From Takifugu bimaculatus (taxonomy: Eukaryota; Chordata; Actinopteri; Tetraodontiformes; Tetraodontidae): a stretch of 64,000 nucleotides of DNA. The stretch covers positions 5,510,296 through 5,574,295 of the forward strand of contig CP034976.1 of the NCBI GenBank assembly GCA_004026145.2, given 5' to 3'. Below, piece after piece: positions 1 through 12,463 of this stretch; position 1 is the first letter of the stretch; every line of letters starts with the position of its first letter. The position numbers and the translations under genes were made by a program. Under the pieces are notes generated by a model. The model was not told the DNA's origin. It worked only from the letters and a program-made list of their open reading frames with translations, and ran no database searches.

Positions 1-957
1 CTCCTGAAATACTGATGGAGGAGGAAGCAGAGAGTTCGGGTGAATAATTTACACCATGTCGTAGTTATTCTGTTGTCCTCAAGAGGGAGCCATTACAACG
101 GGGCTTTGTTTAGTTTTCCCTATTTCCTCCTGAAATATTTGCGTTTTGACACAATCATGCCACATCTGGCTCCAACTTGTGCTAATAGGAACTTTCATTG
201 CAGATCCTACACTAAATTTATCAGTGGAACTAAGTTACTCCGGTCGCCTGACCCTGGGCATCAGTGTCAATCTGACCTGCTGTGGTGCAGCTAATCCTGC
301 AGCAGAGAACTACACCTGGTACAGGAGTACTGGGGCCAATGGGAGCTCCATGGTTCAAGTTGGAACAGGACAGGTGCTGTCTATACCCTCTGTGGAGGCG
401 ACCCACTTTGGACGATACCTCTGCAAGGCCCAGAATCTCTTTTGGGAGATCAGCTCTCCTGAAATACTGATGGAGGAGGAAGCAGAGAGTTCGGGTGAAT
501 AATTTACACCATGTCGTAGTTATTCTGTTGTCCTCAAGAGGGAGCCATTACAACGGGGCTTTGTTTAGTTTTCCCTATTTCCTCCTGAAATATTTGCGTT
601 TTGACACAATCATGCCACATCTGGCTCCAACTTGTGCTAATAGGAACTTTCATTGCAGATCCTACACTAAATTTATCAGTGGAACTAAGTTACTCTGGTT
701 GCCTGACCCTGGGCATCAGTGTCAATCTGACCTGCTGTGGTGCAGCTAATCCTGCAGCAGAGAACTACACCTGGTACAGGAGTACTGGGGCCAATGGGAG
801 CTCCATGGTTCAAGTTGGAACAGGACAGGTGCTGTCTATACCCTCTGTGGAGGCGACCCACTTTGGACGATACCTCTGCAAGGCCCAGAATCTCTTTTGG
901 GAGATCAGCTCTCCTGAAATACTGATGGAGGAGGAAGCAGAGAGTTCGGGTGAATAA
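1..957 (+). repeat. 455-bp tandem repeat carrying a whole Ig exon of SLR-1
   Basis: Units at about 40-494 and 495-949 differ at only two positions that I can see (near 240 and 246 against 695 and 701). Bases 1-39 are the end of a third unit cut by the window edge. Each unit holds intron, acceptor, a 291-nt C2 exon and donor, so every unit adds one Ig domain without changing frame. This is either a recent exon duplication kept alike by conversion or an assembly expansion. Confidence 0.93.
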
Positions 958-1340
958 TTTACACCATGTCCCCACTGATTGCTCAATTCTAACAATTAAT
1001 TTTGTTTGTGTGTATATACTGATTGATTGTTTATTTCTTTTGCTTCTCGTAGAAGCCAGCTTCTACCTCCTGATTGGTTTGGGGGTCAAAGTGGTTATTA
1101 TGCTGCTCCTCACAGTGGCCATAATCTGGATTTGGTAAGTCAAATTATGTTTGACATGATTAATGTCACTATGGCACGAACAGTTCACTCAAACAAACGT
1201 TTTCAGATTTTAAGAAACATCTAGATACATTTTTAGAGAATTATGAGCACTGATTTTGATGTTTAGAATCCCCCCCCTTTTTTTTTTTTTATAGGAAGAG
1301 GGCCCCGCAAATGGTTAAGAAATCATCACTTCATATCTAG
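1..1340 (+). CDS. SLR-1: Siglec/CD22-like Ig receptor, 3' part, putative activating form
   Basis: Only the 3' part of the gene is in the window. The coding exons I read are 1-39 (end of a C2 Ig exon), 204-494, 659-949, 1053-1134 and 1295-1340. Each C2 exon is 291 nt, phase 1-1, with the B-strand Cys, the C-strand Trp and the F-strand YLC motif. The membrane exon carries a hydrophobic stretch containing one lysine (codon 1088-1090). The last exon encodes a basic tail of about 14 residues with no tyrosine and stops at 1338-1340. In known receptor families a basic residue in the membrane plus a short tail means pairing with an ITAM adaptor such as DAP12; for this gene that is inference. The 291-nt exon length and phase match the third C2 exon of SLR-A to SLR-F, which supports common descent. 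Confidence 0.8.
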
Positions 1341-2663
1341 CCCGAACTGCCCTAGAGCAAAGAAAACCAATGGCAGCACAGTTAAAGCATGAGCAATGAT
1401 AAAAGGTTACTGCCTGTGTAATATGTCTGTTTTCAATCTAATTTTTTTGTGTTGTGCGACGTCTACGGTCAAAGCGGGATACATCCCCATCTAGTGTTCA
1501 TTTTACGCATGTACGCTTGTAAATATCTACTTTTTACAACCGTGGCCTGTAATATCAGGTTATGAATCACCGAGGACACACATTCACCCAAACGTCACAC
1601 TGGGTGAGTTTAGGGTTTGTAATCGGTGTAACGTTTGTGGTTTGTTGGGGGAAACACACACAGACATGGAGACAACATGTAAACGCCATCTAAGAAGACT
1701 CAGCTGGATGGTTTTGGGTTCATTTCTGGCCCAGAGACAACATTGCTAAATAAAGGCACCATGAAAATATCTTGAAAGATAAATATGAGCTGCTTTGGTA
1801 ACAATCTTCTTCCCTCCCTCAGTAAATATTTGAGATTATGTACAACTGAATAGTACACAACCATGACGTAGTAATTTCAATGCAGAACATTATTTGCAGC
1901 TTATCTATATTACATACTTAACTTTGCTGGTATAATGAAACAGCTGCTGCTGTGTTTGCACCTGTACTTCCATGAATAAAAAAATGTGCATTGGAAACAA
2001 TGTATTTCTTATTTGTGTCAACAAAGACATGAGTAGCAAGAAATAAAACTCTGAGGTGCTAACATGTGTTTGTTATTATTTAAATGTTTAAGAAAGTAAT
2101 CTCTTTCTCTTTAAACATATTAGTGATTGCACCCCACTGTTATCATTTACATATATGAGTGGCAAATAATGATTAAAAATAGACTGAAGAGTTGCTATTA
2201 ATGTCCCCTTTGGACATCCTGGTGCTGGAGTCACTGTCCTCCTGGTTTTCACCCTCCTCCACTTCTCCGGAGGTTCTGGTCGGTATCTGGTGGAGTCTTA
2301 TCACACTTTGTACTCAAACCCACAAAGAAATGACCGAGGAGCAGCATCGGCTGATGCCGTTTAATTGGATCATTAGAACTGTGTGTTCCATCCTCCTCCT
2401 CTACTCCTCATCATCACAAACAGGCTGCTTCGGTGCAGCAGGAGCTGGATAAACACCTCTGTCATGGAATTCACATCCACATTTGATAGGTTTAGGATTT
2501 TTTTTTTTATTGTTGTGTCTTGTAAAAAATACCTTCAGTGCAGCCACACAAGCAGTCATTTCTCTTCACGAGAGGGAAAACTACTAAACTTAAGTCACAA
2601 AATAAATAGCTTCTGTGTTTCTCGGGGTTGATTTTGCAGTCCTTATCCTCTCACCGCCTCCTC
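1341..2663. other. 3' untranslated and intergenic stretch between convergent SLR-1 and SLR-2
   Basis: The 3' untranslated region of SLR-1 probably runs to the AATAAA at 2042-2047; other AATAAA hexamers lie near 1749 and 1974. Downstream, one frame (roughly 2200-2360) reads a hydrophobic stretch followed by a tyrosine-containing polar tail and then a stop. It could be a decayed membrane/tail exon of another receptor copy, but I do not recognise it and no Ig exon accompanies it. Nothing else stands out. Confidence 0.4.
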
Positions 2664-5398
2664 TCAGGGTACCACTGGGTTCGTCTGGGCGAGGACATAC
2701 GAGCTTTGTCTCGTTGACTTCTGCTTCCTGGAGGGCCAAAGAGACGACCGGTACAGTTAATGTTACAGTGCGTGTGAGCTGACCGACTCAGACCCCAGCG
2801 TCTCGCTCACCTTGTTATGACACAGACGGCCACGGCTACAACAACCAGAAGAACACCGACGCCCACGCCGATGGGCAACAGTCTGCTTTCTGACGAGTCA
2901 GACGGAGTGATGGCTGGAACAGGCGGAAAGAGTCAAGTCAGCGGTGCATTTATTAACCAATGAATAAACAGGAACAGGGCTGATGGTTACTGCACTTCCA
3001 CGCTGCAGCAGAGTCATCCCTAAATGCCGACCCTCTGCCTATTTATGCGCAATTAAATTGAAATCAAGGCTGTTTTGGTGGAAACATACTTCTGGGACTT
3101 CGTAAAGTAACGGTGTCAGTCTGCGATCCGTGTCTGTTTCCCGCCACGCAGCAGTGCTCTCCGTATTCCTCAGCAGGGATGTTGCTAGTGCTGAAGGTCC
3201 GGCCTGTCCCTGCCGGGTCGGCCGTGGACCATCTGGCCGGGTGGGAGCTTTTGTCCGCAGACGGCTGACACGCCGCGCCTCTGTACCAGGCGAACGCGCG
3301 CACGGGCGGGTTTGCATCGCTGGTGCAGGTCAGGGTGACGGGAAGTCTGCCCCCGACAGGTGAGACTGAGACGGCTGTGTCCCGAGGAGAGTCTAGACGG
3401 CAACGACACGGCACCATGAGTGGTTCTGTCTCACACATTCTTGGTTGTCCCCCAGCTAACAGGTCACTTACACTCCACTTCGATGTTCAGAACCGTGGAG
3501 TTCTGTGCCTGGTCTCCGGTCCGTGTCTGACAGACGTAGCCTCCGGAGTCAGCAGAAGTGGCCTGGCTGATGTTCCACACCTGACCGGGGTGTCCTGGAC
3601 CGACGGCTGTGCTCTTGAACCAGGTGTAATCGACCGGTTGCCCAGCTGCCGGGCTGCAGCAGGCCAGCCTTAAGGCCTCGCCTTCGGTGACCCTGCTGGA
3701 TGGACCTGCTGCGACCGTGACTGCACCAGAGGAGTCTGAGAGTGAAGCACAAAGTGCATTTATTAATTACAGTTTGGGAAATTAAATGCAATTTTTATAC
3801 ATTCATTTAATTAAATCCCCTTTTAAGACTTTAGCAGCAAATGCCCGACTTCGTCTCTGCAGGTTTCCTGTGAGTTTCCTCTCGATAAACGCAAGATTTC
3901 AGATCCTGCAGTTAATTTTAATGATTCATCAAATGCATTAATTTCAATTCTAGTTTTTTTTACAGCTCGAATGATCAGATCCCAGACCTCGCCAAAATAA
4001 ACCGATGAATATGTTCTCACGAATGAACTCACTCACTGAATGTTCTGCTGTTGTCTTGCTTTGGTGACACCACGTAGCAACTGTTACTATGGCGTGAGGT
4101 AAGAGATTGATGGTGACTGACTGAGAGTCCTGCTACCGATGCAAAAAGTCAGAATAGAGGAATAGTCTGCTTTGTCACTGCTGAAGATTAGAAGATCTGT
4201 ATCTCATTTTGGTTCATATTAATATTTTTTGAGGGGAAAATGGAGAATGGGGAGGAAAACTACAGGCACACGGCCTTAGGGAAAACCCCACCAAGGAAGG
4301 TTCAGGGTTGAGGTTTGAACACAGAACCTGTTATTGGGGTCTTTTAGGCTCACATCCATCTCATATGGTTCCTTTGGTGTTAATAATGGGTTTGGACCAA
4401 TAAATAAAATTCCCCCTACCTGCCACCAGCAGCTGTATTCCGCTCTGATCCGGCATCTTCTCCGTTGGATGATCCGTGATCAGATAGAACACGTATGTTC
4501 CGCTGTCCGACTGTCTTAGATCAGAAATCCTCAGAGAGCAGTTATTTGTTCCTGGTTGTCCAAAGTACTCCACCCTGCCCATGAAGGATGGATCGAGCAA
4601 GATTCCGGCACTGTGGAAAACGTATCTGAGACACAGGGACAAGTACAGATGCTTCGTTAAAATCCTGTTAATCCTGGGCTGAGAGGATTGAAAGGTTTGG
4701 TCTAAGTCGATACTTTGGTGTGACACAGCGGCTGTTTCCAAGACACCACATCTCAGACAGAACTTTGTACTGTTGCACTTCTCCTCCGTCATCCTGAAAC
4801 AACGGACACATTATAAAAACGCCAACAAAAATTGGTTTAAAGTCTAGCACAGCTTTATTCACTGTGTTTAATGTTAGCTACCTGCACTGGCCTCTTTATT
4901 CATTTTACCTGAGCAAGAAGCCCTCCAACCTTCTCGCTTTCATTAGAACTTTGAGGGAAGTCGAAGGAACAAGGAAGAACCACAGATGACCTGACCACAG
5001 CACAGACGGGCCTGACGGGGAGCTGAACTGACCAATCGCCGGCAAGAGTGGCTAAAGAGGAGAGGAAAAAATATACATCACATTTCATTGGCTGGAATCC
5101 TGAAAATCGAATTAATGCCTTTAAAGATTGGTAGAAGGGCCTTTAGCTTTTAGGGTGAGGAATCCATAGTTTACATGAAGATTTATCTCCGAAACTACTG
5201 CTGCCATTTCTATATAAAGTTAGATTAATGCTCTCTTATGTTTCCCATACAGGCTAAAACTTAATCTGCAGGAAAACTGAAGCTGAATGACAACAAAGCA
5301 AACAGATAGATAGAGGGCTATTTTCCATAGATTGGGTTAAAACTCTTACATTTCAGACAGAGAGTGAGAAGCAGCCAGCAGCTCAGTGACGTCTCCAT
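2664..5398 (-). CDS. SLR-2: Siglec/MAG-like Ig receptor, complete (403 aa)
   Basis: Eight coding exons on the minus strand join in frame: 5398-5350 (signal peptide), 5051-4909, 4793-4714 and 4625-4420 (together one V domain), 3735-3472 (C2), 3392-3090 (C2), 2913-2811 (membrane span), 2727-2664 (tail and stop). The total is 1212 nt. The V domain has Siglec hallmarks: an extra Cys before strand B, the B-strand Cys, a Cys in strand E (NNCSL) and none in strand F. The first C2 domain has the adjacent Cys pair expected for the V-C2 interdomain disulfide. At the sialic-acid arginine position strand F has Tyr (YVFYL). The tail is about 20 residues with a single Tyr (SSYVLA) that does not fit an ITIM. 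The V domain is split by two introns, unlike the single-exon V domains of SLR-A to SLR-G. Confidence 0.85.
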
Positions 5399-6660
5399 CT
5401 TTTCCTTGCCGCTGTTGCGATTCTGTAAAGGCCTAGAAACCTTTCTGATTGTAACAGACGCTCTATAAATACTGATTGATTGACTGATTGATCCCGCTGG
5501 GGTCTGACACCTTCTCTTAGGTTCTTCTGCTCGCCCTTCTTTTTGCTTTATTGTTCCTCTTTCTCGTCTTCCGAAGAAAGAGCGTCAAACGGTTCAACTT
5601 CCCTTTATTTCCCCACCAATAAGGGCCCTCAGTGGTGACGCGGGTTTCAAACCTGCGGAAATAATGTATTTTACATAAAGACGGATGATAAACCAATAAC
5701 CTGCGAGTTCACCATCAAGATCAATGAATTAAATAATTAAATGAGTTTATTTTTAATCGGTGACACAAAGCTCAGAGTGTCCTCGTGATGCTCGCGACGC
5801 TCGTGCGCTCACCTGACAAAGGTATGTGGGCGAGCGCCCTCCGTCCACTCCGGGACGTCCCACCGTGACGTCACCCGCGCCCCTCTCTTGCACGCCGCGG
5901 GACGAGCTCACAGATCCTCCAAGCTCGCAAACGTTGTCTTCCAAATGTGTCAGTCTTTTCTGTTAGAAGCAGCCGCAGGTGGTTTTGGCTGATTCAAGCT
6001 GGTTTTTCTGAAAATCCCTCTCGTGTTGTTGTTTTTTTTTAATTCCGTGGGGTCACTAACTTGCGAAAAAACAGCAGAAAGAAAGGATTTATGTGACTGA
6101 AAAGTGGGATCTAACTGTGCTGGAGTTGCGAGAGTGTCGTCGACTTAATCTGAATCAGAAAATTTGCCGGAGTTTATAAATTAATTTTTATAATTCTCCG
6201 TCAAAGCGCAGTGAGAAACGTAACCAGAGCAGGTGGAGACTGGGGCTGAGAACCCACAGGTGAGTCGCTTTCTATAGAGCTTCTCGTGTTCTTATCCAGA
6301 GTTTTGGTGGCATGCTTATGCTAATTTTAATATCTTTGTAGCCCAAAATCAGCTGGCTTGAATATTTTGCACTATTATATATTTATTATTTTAGTCCATG
6401 CATTGTGTTTGCTGAATATTTAGTATGACGGGTGGAATTTTAAAAAAACGAAAATTCGTAATAATCTCTAATTAGAATAACATAATCTGTAGATTTTCAT
6501 TTACATTCACGTATAAGGGGACCCCATTTGTTTGATACTCCTTATTTTTGCAGATAAGTGCTCGTGGCTTTTGACTAAGCTCATATACTTGTTGAGGAGA
6601 CAAGCCAAGGAGACAAGAGGACAGTTTCCTATAGCCACGTAAATTTCCTGTCCTATCGAG
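5399..6660. promoter_or_regulatory. Divergent upstream region of SLR-2 (-) and HPN-1 (+)
   Basis: This is the 1.26 kb between two genes pointing away from each other. A CpG-richer patch lies at about 5780-5900. A likely noncoding first exon of hepsin ends at a CAG/GTGAGT donor (exon end about 6259), and a matching acceptor lies about 35-40 bases before the hepsin ATG at 6661. The untranslated exon is inference from splice signals only. Confidence 0.4.
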
Positions 6661-6738
6661 ATGTACGCTGAGAAAGTTATGACTGAGGGGAAGATAGGTG
6701 AGTGCAATATTGTTCTTGCTGCCTTTTGTCCCCTGTCC

Positions 6739-6824
<86 letters not shown>

Positions 6825-9800
6825 TCAGATTCAAATGCTGTGCTGTCATATTAGGCACATGCTGTTGTTTTTTGGGACCAGACATCAGCCCACTTGGCAG
6901 TTAACCATTAACTTCTTTGGACAAAACCGACCCTCTGCTCGGTTCACGTGGCTGACGTAGACTTATTGTAACATTTTTAATACAGTAAAGACCAACAGAA
7001 ACATGATACTTGTGTCAACACGTGGGGCTCGTTCCTTCTAGTTGAGCATAATTACAACATCCTGTCAACAAAGACCCCTCAAACCTTGTTTTTTTATGCA
7101 AAGATGCAAAGCTAAAACCGCAATAGTCATTCTACACTCTCGACAGATGCGGCTCCAGTACAACCATTTAAATCTAAAAAATTTTGGACCACAGACGATT
7201 TTGGAGCAATTTCTCCTACCTTGCAAATCGAGCGGCCAGCACGACAAAGCCAGGAACAAAATAACCGTCTCCTTCATCCCCAGAGCCTGAGGGATGTGTT
7301 GCAGCGTACGTTATGTACAGTGGCATAGCCAGCCTAACATTTTGTAGCATGTGGGGGTCCACCCATATGTGGTGAGTCAGGCAAGGCTTCTATGTGTGTG
7401 TAATTACAGGCTAAAGATGGCTCATTCGAGGAGTGGCACATCTGGTGCGGTTTGGGTGGTGTGTGTCTGAGCATAGGTCAGGTGGGCCTTCCTGTGCATT
7501 TACCCTCACGCGTACGTTCACTGAACATGTGTGCACTAGGGGAACAAAAACAATCACATTGTCATGCAATGTGTGTAGCTCCTTTATATCGGGCTGACAT
7601 TTATTACGCCGCCTTAATTGTGTTTATTTTAACTTTCCTACCATGGCAACCGTTGTGTGTGATTGTGTGTGATTCATGTTTCCGGTTGTGTTTCCCTGCA
7701 CCGTCTTGCTATGACCACATCAGTGTTCACTTCCAGGAAGGGCCCGTCTTTCATGGCCTATTTAAACTGGACCGCACGAGGAAGCTGGCTCAGCCGTGTT
7801 TTTGATGGTCCATCGGGATGGTTTTGGAATCCAATCCTTGCTTTCTTTTTAAAAATAAAAAAAACAAAGCTAACAGTGACACAGGGAACCATTTCCAGTG
7901 TGCAGATTCTGGCTGGTCGTGATCCTGTGGTGGAAAATCAGAACCCAAAATATCACAATCAGCAATGATCGTCGTGATTCATTCTTCCTGCTCTTGCAGG
8001 ATTTATTTACTCCCCAGGACAATGAAACATGGCAACAGCCTCAACAAGTTAAGAAAGGTGTCAAATGCCAGTTACATGGAAGAATCGGCATTTTTAAGTG
8101 TTTAGTGTTGGAGTGTGCGCTGCTCACCAGGGTGACGTAGGAGAGCCTCATAACACGCATGCATGCTCACAGGTGGAGGTGGTCTCTGTTGAAGGGGACA
8201 CAATAGAGTCCCTGTTCTGTTATGAAATGGGGCGAAGCTGGGCTGGCGGGAGAAGCTGTAATGGCTGAAATTCGTAGTTTGTAGTTTATCCTGGAAAACC
8301 GTGAGAATGAGCTTCTGAAAATATTCTGAGCGGCGCCGAACGCACGTTAACCTAACTGTGTTTTGTTCCCCCTTTTCCCTGGATTCCCTTTGTCCTCCGG
8401 CTGCTTCAACAAACCTTCGGAACAATGACGCCATTATCGCGCTGGCTCAGCGTTTAGAGGACGGGAAAGAAAAGTCAGGTGGGGGCAGGAATGAGGTGGT
8501 GGTTGGGTAGAGGCAGATAAAGGAAAGGTAAACTCAATCTCAATCTCTGAGCTTCTATTATTTCAGAGGAAGACAGAAGGTGTGTGGCGATGATTTGAAG
8601 ATAAAAGAGTCCGATTAGGCGTATATATGATATTCCAGACTGCCCAAACTGGACATTTTGTTTATCCAAAGCTTGACTTGATCAGGGAAAGTAATGTGAA
8701 ACAGTCAGAGGAAGGAAACCAGCGTCCAGAATGTCCTCTCTGAGACTATCTGCACTTATTTCCTGACACGCTGAGGCAACATGTAGCCTTTGCTGATATC
8801 AAACACTGTTTTGGAGTAAAATAACAAATAAATGCACATTTAAATGCTACATATCTAGTGTTAATCTACATTATAAAGGTATTATGTCCTTCTGTGGCTA
8901 CTGTTGATTCTATCAGCATCCATCCACCATCAGCCACCACGTGTTACTAATCTGCTCTTAGGGATGCTGGAGTCTGATACAGTGGTCACTGGGATTACCC
9001 CCCCTGGACAGGTGACTCAAACTCACTCTGAGCAGCTCTATAGAGCCCTCAAATGCCCTAATGTGCTTGTTGTTGGACTGTGGGAGGAAACCTGGAAGAA
9101 CACGTGAACTCCAAATAGAGGACTCAAGCACAGAACCCTCCTTTTATGAGGTGACCAGAAACAATGTCAAGGGGGGGTCATGAGTGTCAGATCAGTCCTG
9201 CGGGACAAAGAGAACATCTGGCAAACCTTCAGCTTTGTGTCTTTCTGCTTTGAACTGGCACATCGGGATGTTTTCACTGACAGTTCCGATCAGGATTTTT
9301 ACTAAATTTAAAAAAACGTGTTAACTGTGAGGGTCAAGCTGCCCACCAGCGGGCAGAACCAAAGTTAAAAGGGGGGTTGTGAGTGCGTGCAGACGCGACA
9401 TAATGGCACCGTATCCTCGCTTGAGCGTTTGTTCTCGCTCTGTGGAGGATTGCAGACTTTAGACTATTGATCGAACCAGTGTCATTTGTACTTTCCAGTC
9501 TTTGCCAGGAAATGTTCCATCTCTTTTACTTTGGGTCTGTAAACTGAAATCAGACATTTTGTTATTTGTCTTGTCTGTGCTGCCACGGAGAGGACAGGTT
9601 ACTGTATGTTTAAAAAAAATACCCCAATATATTGATATTTAAGTACAAACCACCTGGATTTGGTTTATTTGGTCCATTTTTTCTGTCAGGATTGAATAAA
9701 TTCACCTGTGTCCACTGTACTGTCTGTAGGGAACAGAGGAATCTCTCTGACCTGTGTGTTGACCCCCTGCCGTGTGCTTGGAGTGTGCATGACGCTGATG

Positions 9801-11271
9801 ACTTTGGGAGCCATCGGAGCCGTCGCCTGGGTCATAGGTCAGAACACAAATGCAGACATGTGATGAAAGTGGTCACTTGTGCTCAAATGCTGCGTCAGAT
9901 AACAGTTTTTAGCCTTTTTCTGCAGTTTCGTACTTCACAATGGAAGAAGGCGCAGGTCTGTACGAGGGTGAGTAACGTCAGAAACCGTACAGAGGTTTGA
10001 GAGACATTTCAGTGTGGTTGGAGGGACGTGACCGTACGTTTCCACCATCTCCTCGCAGTCCAGGTAAATTCCGCGGACCAGCGTCTCCGAGTGTTTGACT
10101 CCACCCACAAGAGGTGGCGCCAGGTGTGTTCCTCCTCAGCCAATGAGTTCCTTGCTAGCATCAGCTGTGAGGAAGTGGGTTTTGTTAGGTGAGATGGGTT
10201 TTTTACAGATATATCTGAGCATTAAATGCTGTGACATGCGACTGAAGTGTGTTTGTGCGTTTCAGTGTGGTGAATCACTCCGTTGCTTCAGTGCCGGAGG
10301 CCAGCAGAGATGGTGGCGAGTTCTTCTGCGTCAAACAGGAAGAGCTCAGCTACGGCAAGAAAATCAAAGACGCGTTATTCCCGTGGTAAGCTCCACCCGT
10401 CTGTGCGACGCTGCACCGACAGCCACTGTCCTCCCTTTGCCCTTTTCTTTCACCTCTCTTCTTGGTTAACGCACAGAAACATCAGCACTATGCTAGATTG
10501 GACGTCAGACTGTTGTTGCTAACTGTGTCTGTCTTTGTTCCAGTGACTGTGAGAGCCGGGAGGTTCTCACACTCTTGTGCCAAGGTAAGATGTTTGCTGA
10601 GATATACTATCACTGTCCGACACACTCTGGACACTCTCCCACCTTATTTCACACGCTGGGCTACTCTTTCTCTCGTGATCTTTGTGTTTTTCTTTGCTTC
10701 CTTGATGCTTACACATCCTGTCTGACATTCTAATCCCCTCCTTTATGCCTATCTTGTCTGTTTTCCCCCAGTTGTGTCCTAAAATTACCCCCACACTGTT
10801 TGATTTTCTATCTGCTCTCTCCCCTCAGACTGCGGCAGGCGTAGTTTTGCAGCAGACCGTATAGTCGGTGGTGTAGATGCCAGGCAGGGAAGTTGGCCTT
10901 GGCAGGTGAGCCTCCAGTATGATGGAGTCCACCAGTGCGGGGGGTCCATCATCTCAAACCGCTGGATCGTCTCTGCAGCACACTGCTTCCCCAAGTAAGC
11001 AAGAGAGCTGCATAAAATGCAAACTCTTGTCTGTATGGATACAAGAGCAGTATATATCTTCTGTGCTAGGCGGTATAGCTTTCTTAACCGCTGGAGTGTG
11101 TTGCTGGGCTCCATCTCCAACAAACCTGTCAATGCCAACGTGGCGGAGGTTAAGACTATCGTTTACCACAGCAGCTACCTGCCCTTTGTGGATGCTAACA
11201 TCGACGACAACAGCAGGGACATCGCCGTTCTCGCCCTCACCCAGCCTCTCACGTTCAACGGTATGAAGGCA

Positions 11272-11310
<39 letters not shown>

Positions 11311-12463
11311 AAACACAAACACACACACACACATACACACGATTTCATGATAACAGTTTTTACAGATGAGGAAGAAGGAGCGCAATCTCTTTTCCACGGA
11401 AATGTTTGTGACCCCACAGCACAGATTTGAATAATTATATCATGTGTACAGATTAACTGAGAAAATTAAATGAACTATATACACATGTCAACTTTTCTGG
11501 GCTAATATTTTATGTTAGATTCGTGGCTGGTTAATTGTTGAATTCTTCTTGTTAATTTATAACGTGTTATATAATTGAAGATCTTCCGCTTGGGCATTGC
11601 TTCCACCTAGTGTTGATCATATAGAATTACAGCCCCTGTATTCGTGCACGTCAGTAAGATGATGTAATTTTCTTTTTGTGTACATTTACAGAGTACATCC
11701 AGCCTGTCTGTCTGCCAACACATGGACAAAGATTAATAGATGGGCAAATGGGAACAATTACTGGCTGGGGAAATGTCGGATACTTCAGTGAGTTTATATT
11801 TTATGACAATTGTTATGGTTTTTTTTTGTTTATTTTATACAAAAGATCGGCTAATATCTACAGAGTTTGACAGTTTTGTTGCCTGTCAGGGCACCTTGCA
11901 GATGTCCTTCAGGAGGCACATGTGCCCATCATCAGCGATGCCGTATGCAATGCTCCTGATTACTACGACAACCAGATCACCACTACCATGTTCTGTGCTG
12001 GTTATGAGAAAGGAGGCATTGATGCTTGTCAGGTCTGTATTTTCCTCTGTTTATGTATTTTGGTGCACAAATCTAGTCTTTCTGTGCCCTCTCATTCATA
12101 TGCTTGCATTTCTGCATCTTGGTGGATTTTCTGACCTTCTTAACCTGTGACACAGGGAGACAGCGGCGGTCCCTTCGTGGCAGAAGACTGTCTGTCCAAG
12201 ACCAGCCGGTATCGTCTGCACGGAGTTGTGAGCTGGGGAACGGGCTGTGCTATGGCCAAGAAACCTGGCGTCTACACCAAAGTTTCCCGATTTCTTCCCT
12301 GGATATCTACAGCCATGAGGGTGAGAGACTCTCTTTCTTTTATGGAGTTTATTTGTCATAATACCAGAGGAAACGTTGGTGTTACAGATGTGTTTGTGCT
12401 TGTCTCCCCCACCAACAGAGCTATCACAACTTACCAGGGGTGCACAAATTGGCTCGGCCATGA
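6661..12463 (+). CDS. hpn: HPN-1: hepsin, type II transmembrane serine protease, complete (427 aa)
   Basis: Twelve exons join in frame (1284 nt): 6661-6697, 9730-9837, 9926-9967, 10059-10188, 10266-10385, 10544-10584, 10829-10994, 11070-11260, 11692-11787, 11890-12032, 12156-12320, 12419-12463. In order: a short cytosolic N-terminus, a membrane anchor in exon 2 (about residues 27-48), a scavenger-receptor Cys-rich domain in exons 4-6 (SCEEVGF motif) and an S1 protease. The activation site is Arg170/IVGG. The triad is His211 (SAAHC), Asp265 (RDIAV) and Ser361 (GDSGGP), with Asp355 at the base of the S1 pocket, so trypsin-like cleavage is expected. Human hepsin is 417 aa with the same architecture and many identical motifs. 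Family knowledge: a cell-surface protease that activates other proteins outside the cell. This is the only copy in the window with the start exon. AATAAA lies at 13140-13145. Confidence 0.95.
6742..6820 (+). repeat. (CT)n(CA)n microsatellite
   Basis: A run of CT dinucleotides passes directly into a run of CA dinucleotides just inside the first hepsin intron. Length is likely to vary between individuals and assemblies. Confidence 0.97.
6821..9729 (+). other. Rest of hepsin intron 1
   Basis: I find no exon here. The part from about 8440 to 9729 is present again, inverted, at 35528-36821 upstream of HPN-4, which marks how far the duplicated block reaches. The part from 6821 to about 8440, like exon 1 itself, occurs only once in the window. 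Around 9000-9120 there is text resembling the TGTGGGAGGAAACC motif of an old fish interspersed repeat, and a weaker relative near 4230-4330. Confidence 0.55.
11272..11340 (+). repeat. CA-rich microsatellite in hepsin intron 8
   Basis: CA dinucleotides follow the exon 8 donor. The same microsatellite sits in intron 8 of every other hepsin copy with different lengths: about 18026-18064, 24548-24590, 33938-33986, 44886-44938 and 51566-51590. It is useful for telling copies apart. Confidence 0.95.

Noticed and set aside
2664..2727. Tyrosine motif SSYVLA in the SLR-2 tail as an ITIM
   Set aside because: The residue at +3 from Tyr is Ala, not Ile, Val or Leu, so it does not fit the ITIM consensus.
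6472..6904. Open frames across the CT/CA microsatellites (also in hepsin intron 8 copies)
   Set aside because: The frames are dinucleotide repeats translated; no homology or start context supports them.
10785..11138. Long open frames antisense to the hepsin exons, repeated in every copy (for example 10785-11138, 12096-12461, 24721-25074)
   Set aside because: They recur only because the hepsin exons recur. They lie opposite well-supported coding exons, cross splice sites and show no known domain.
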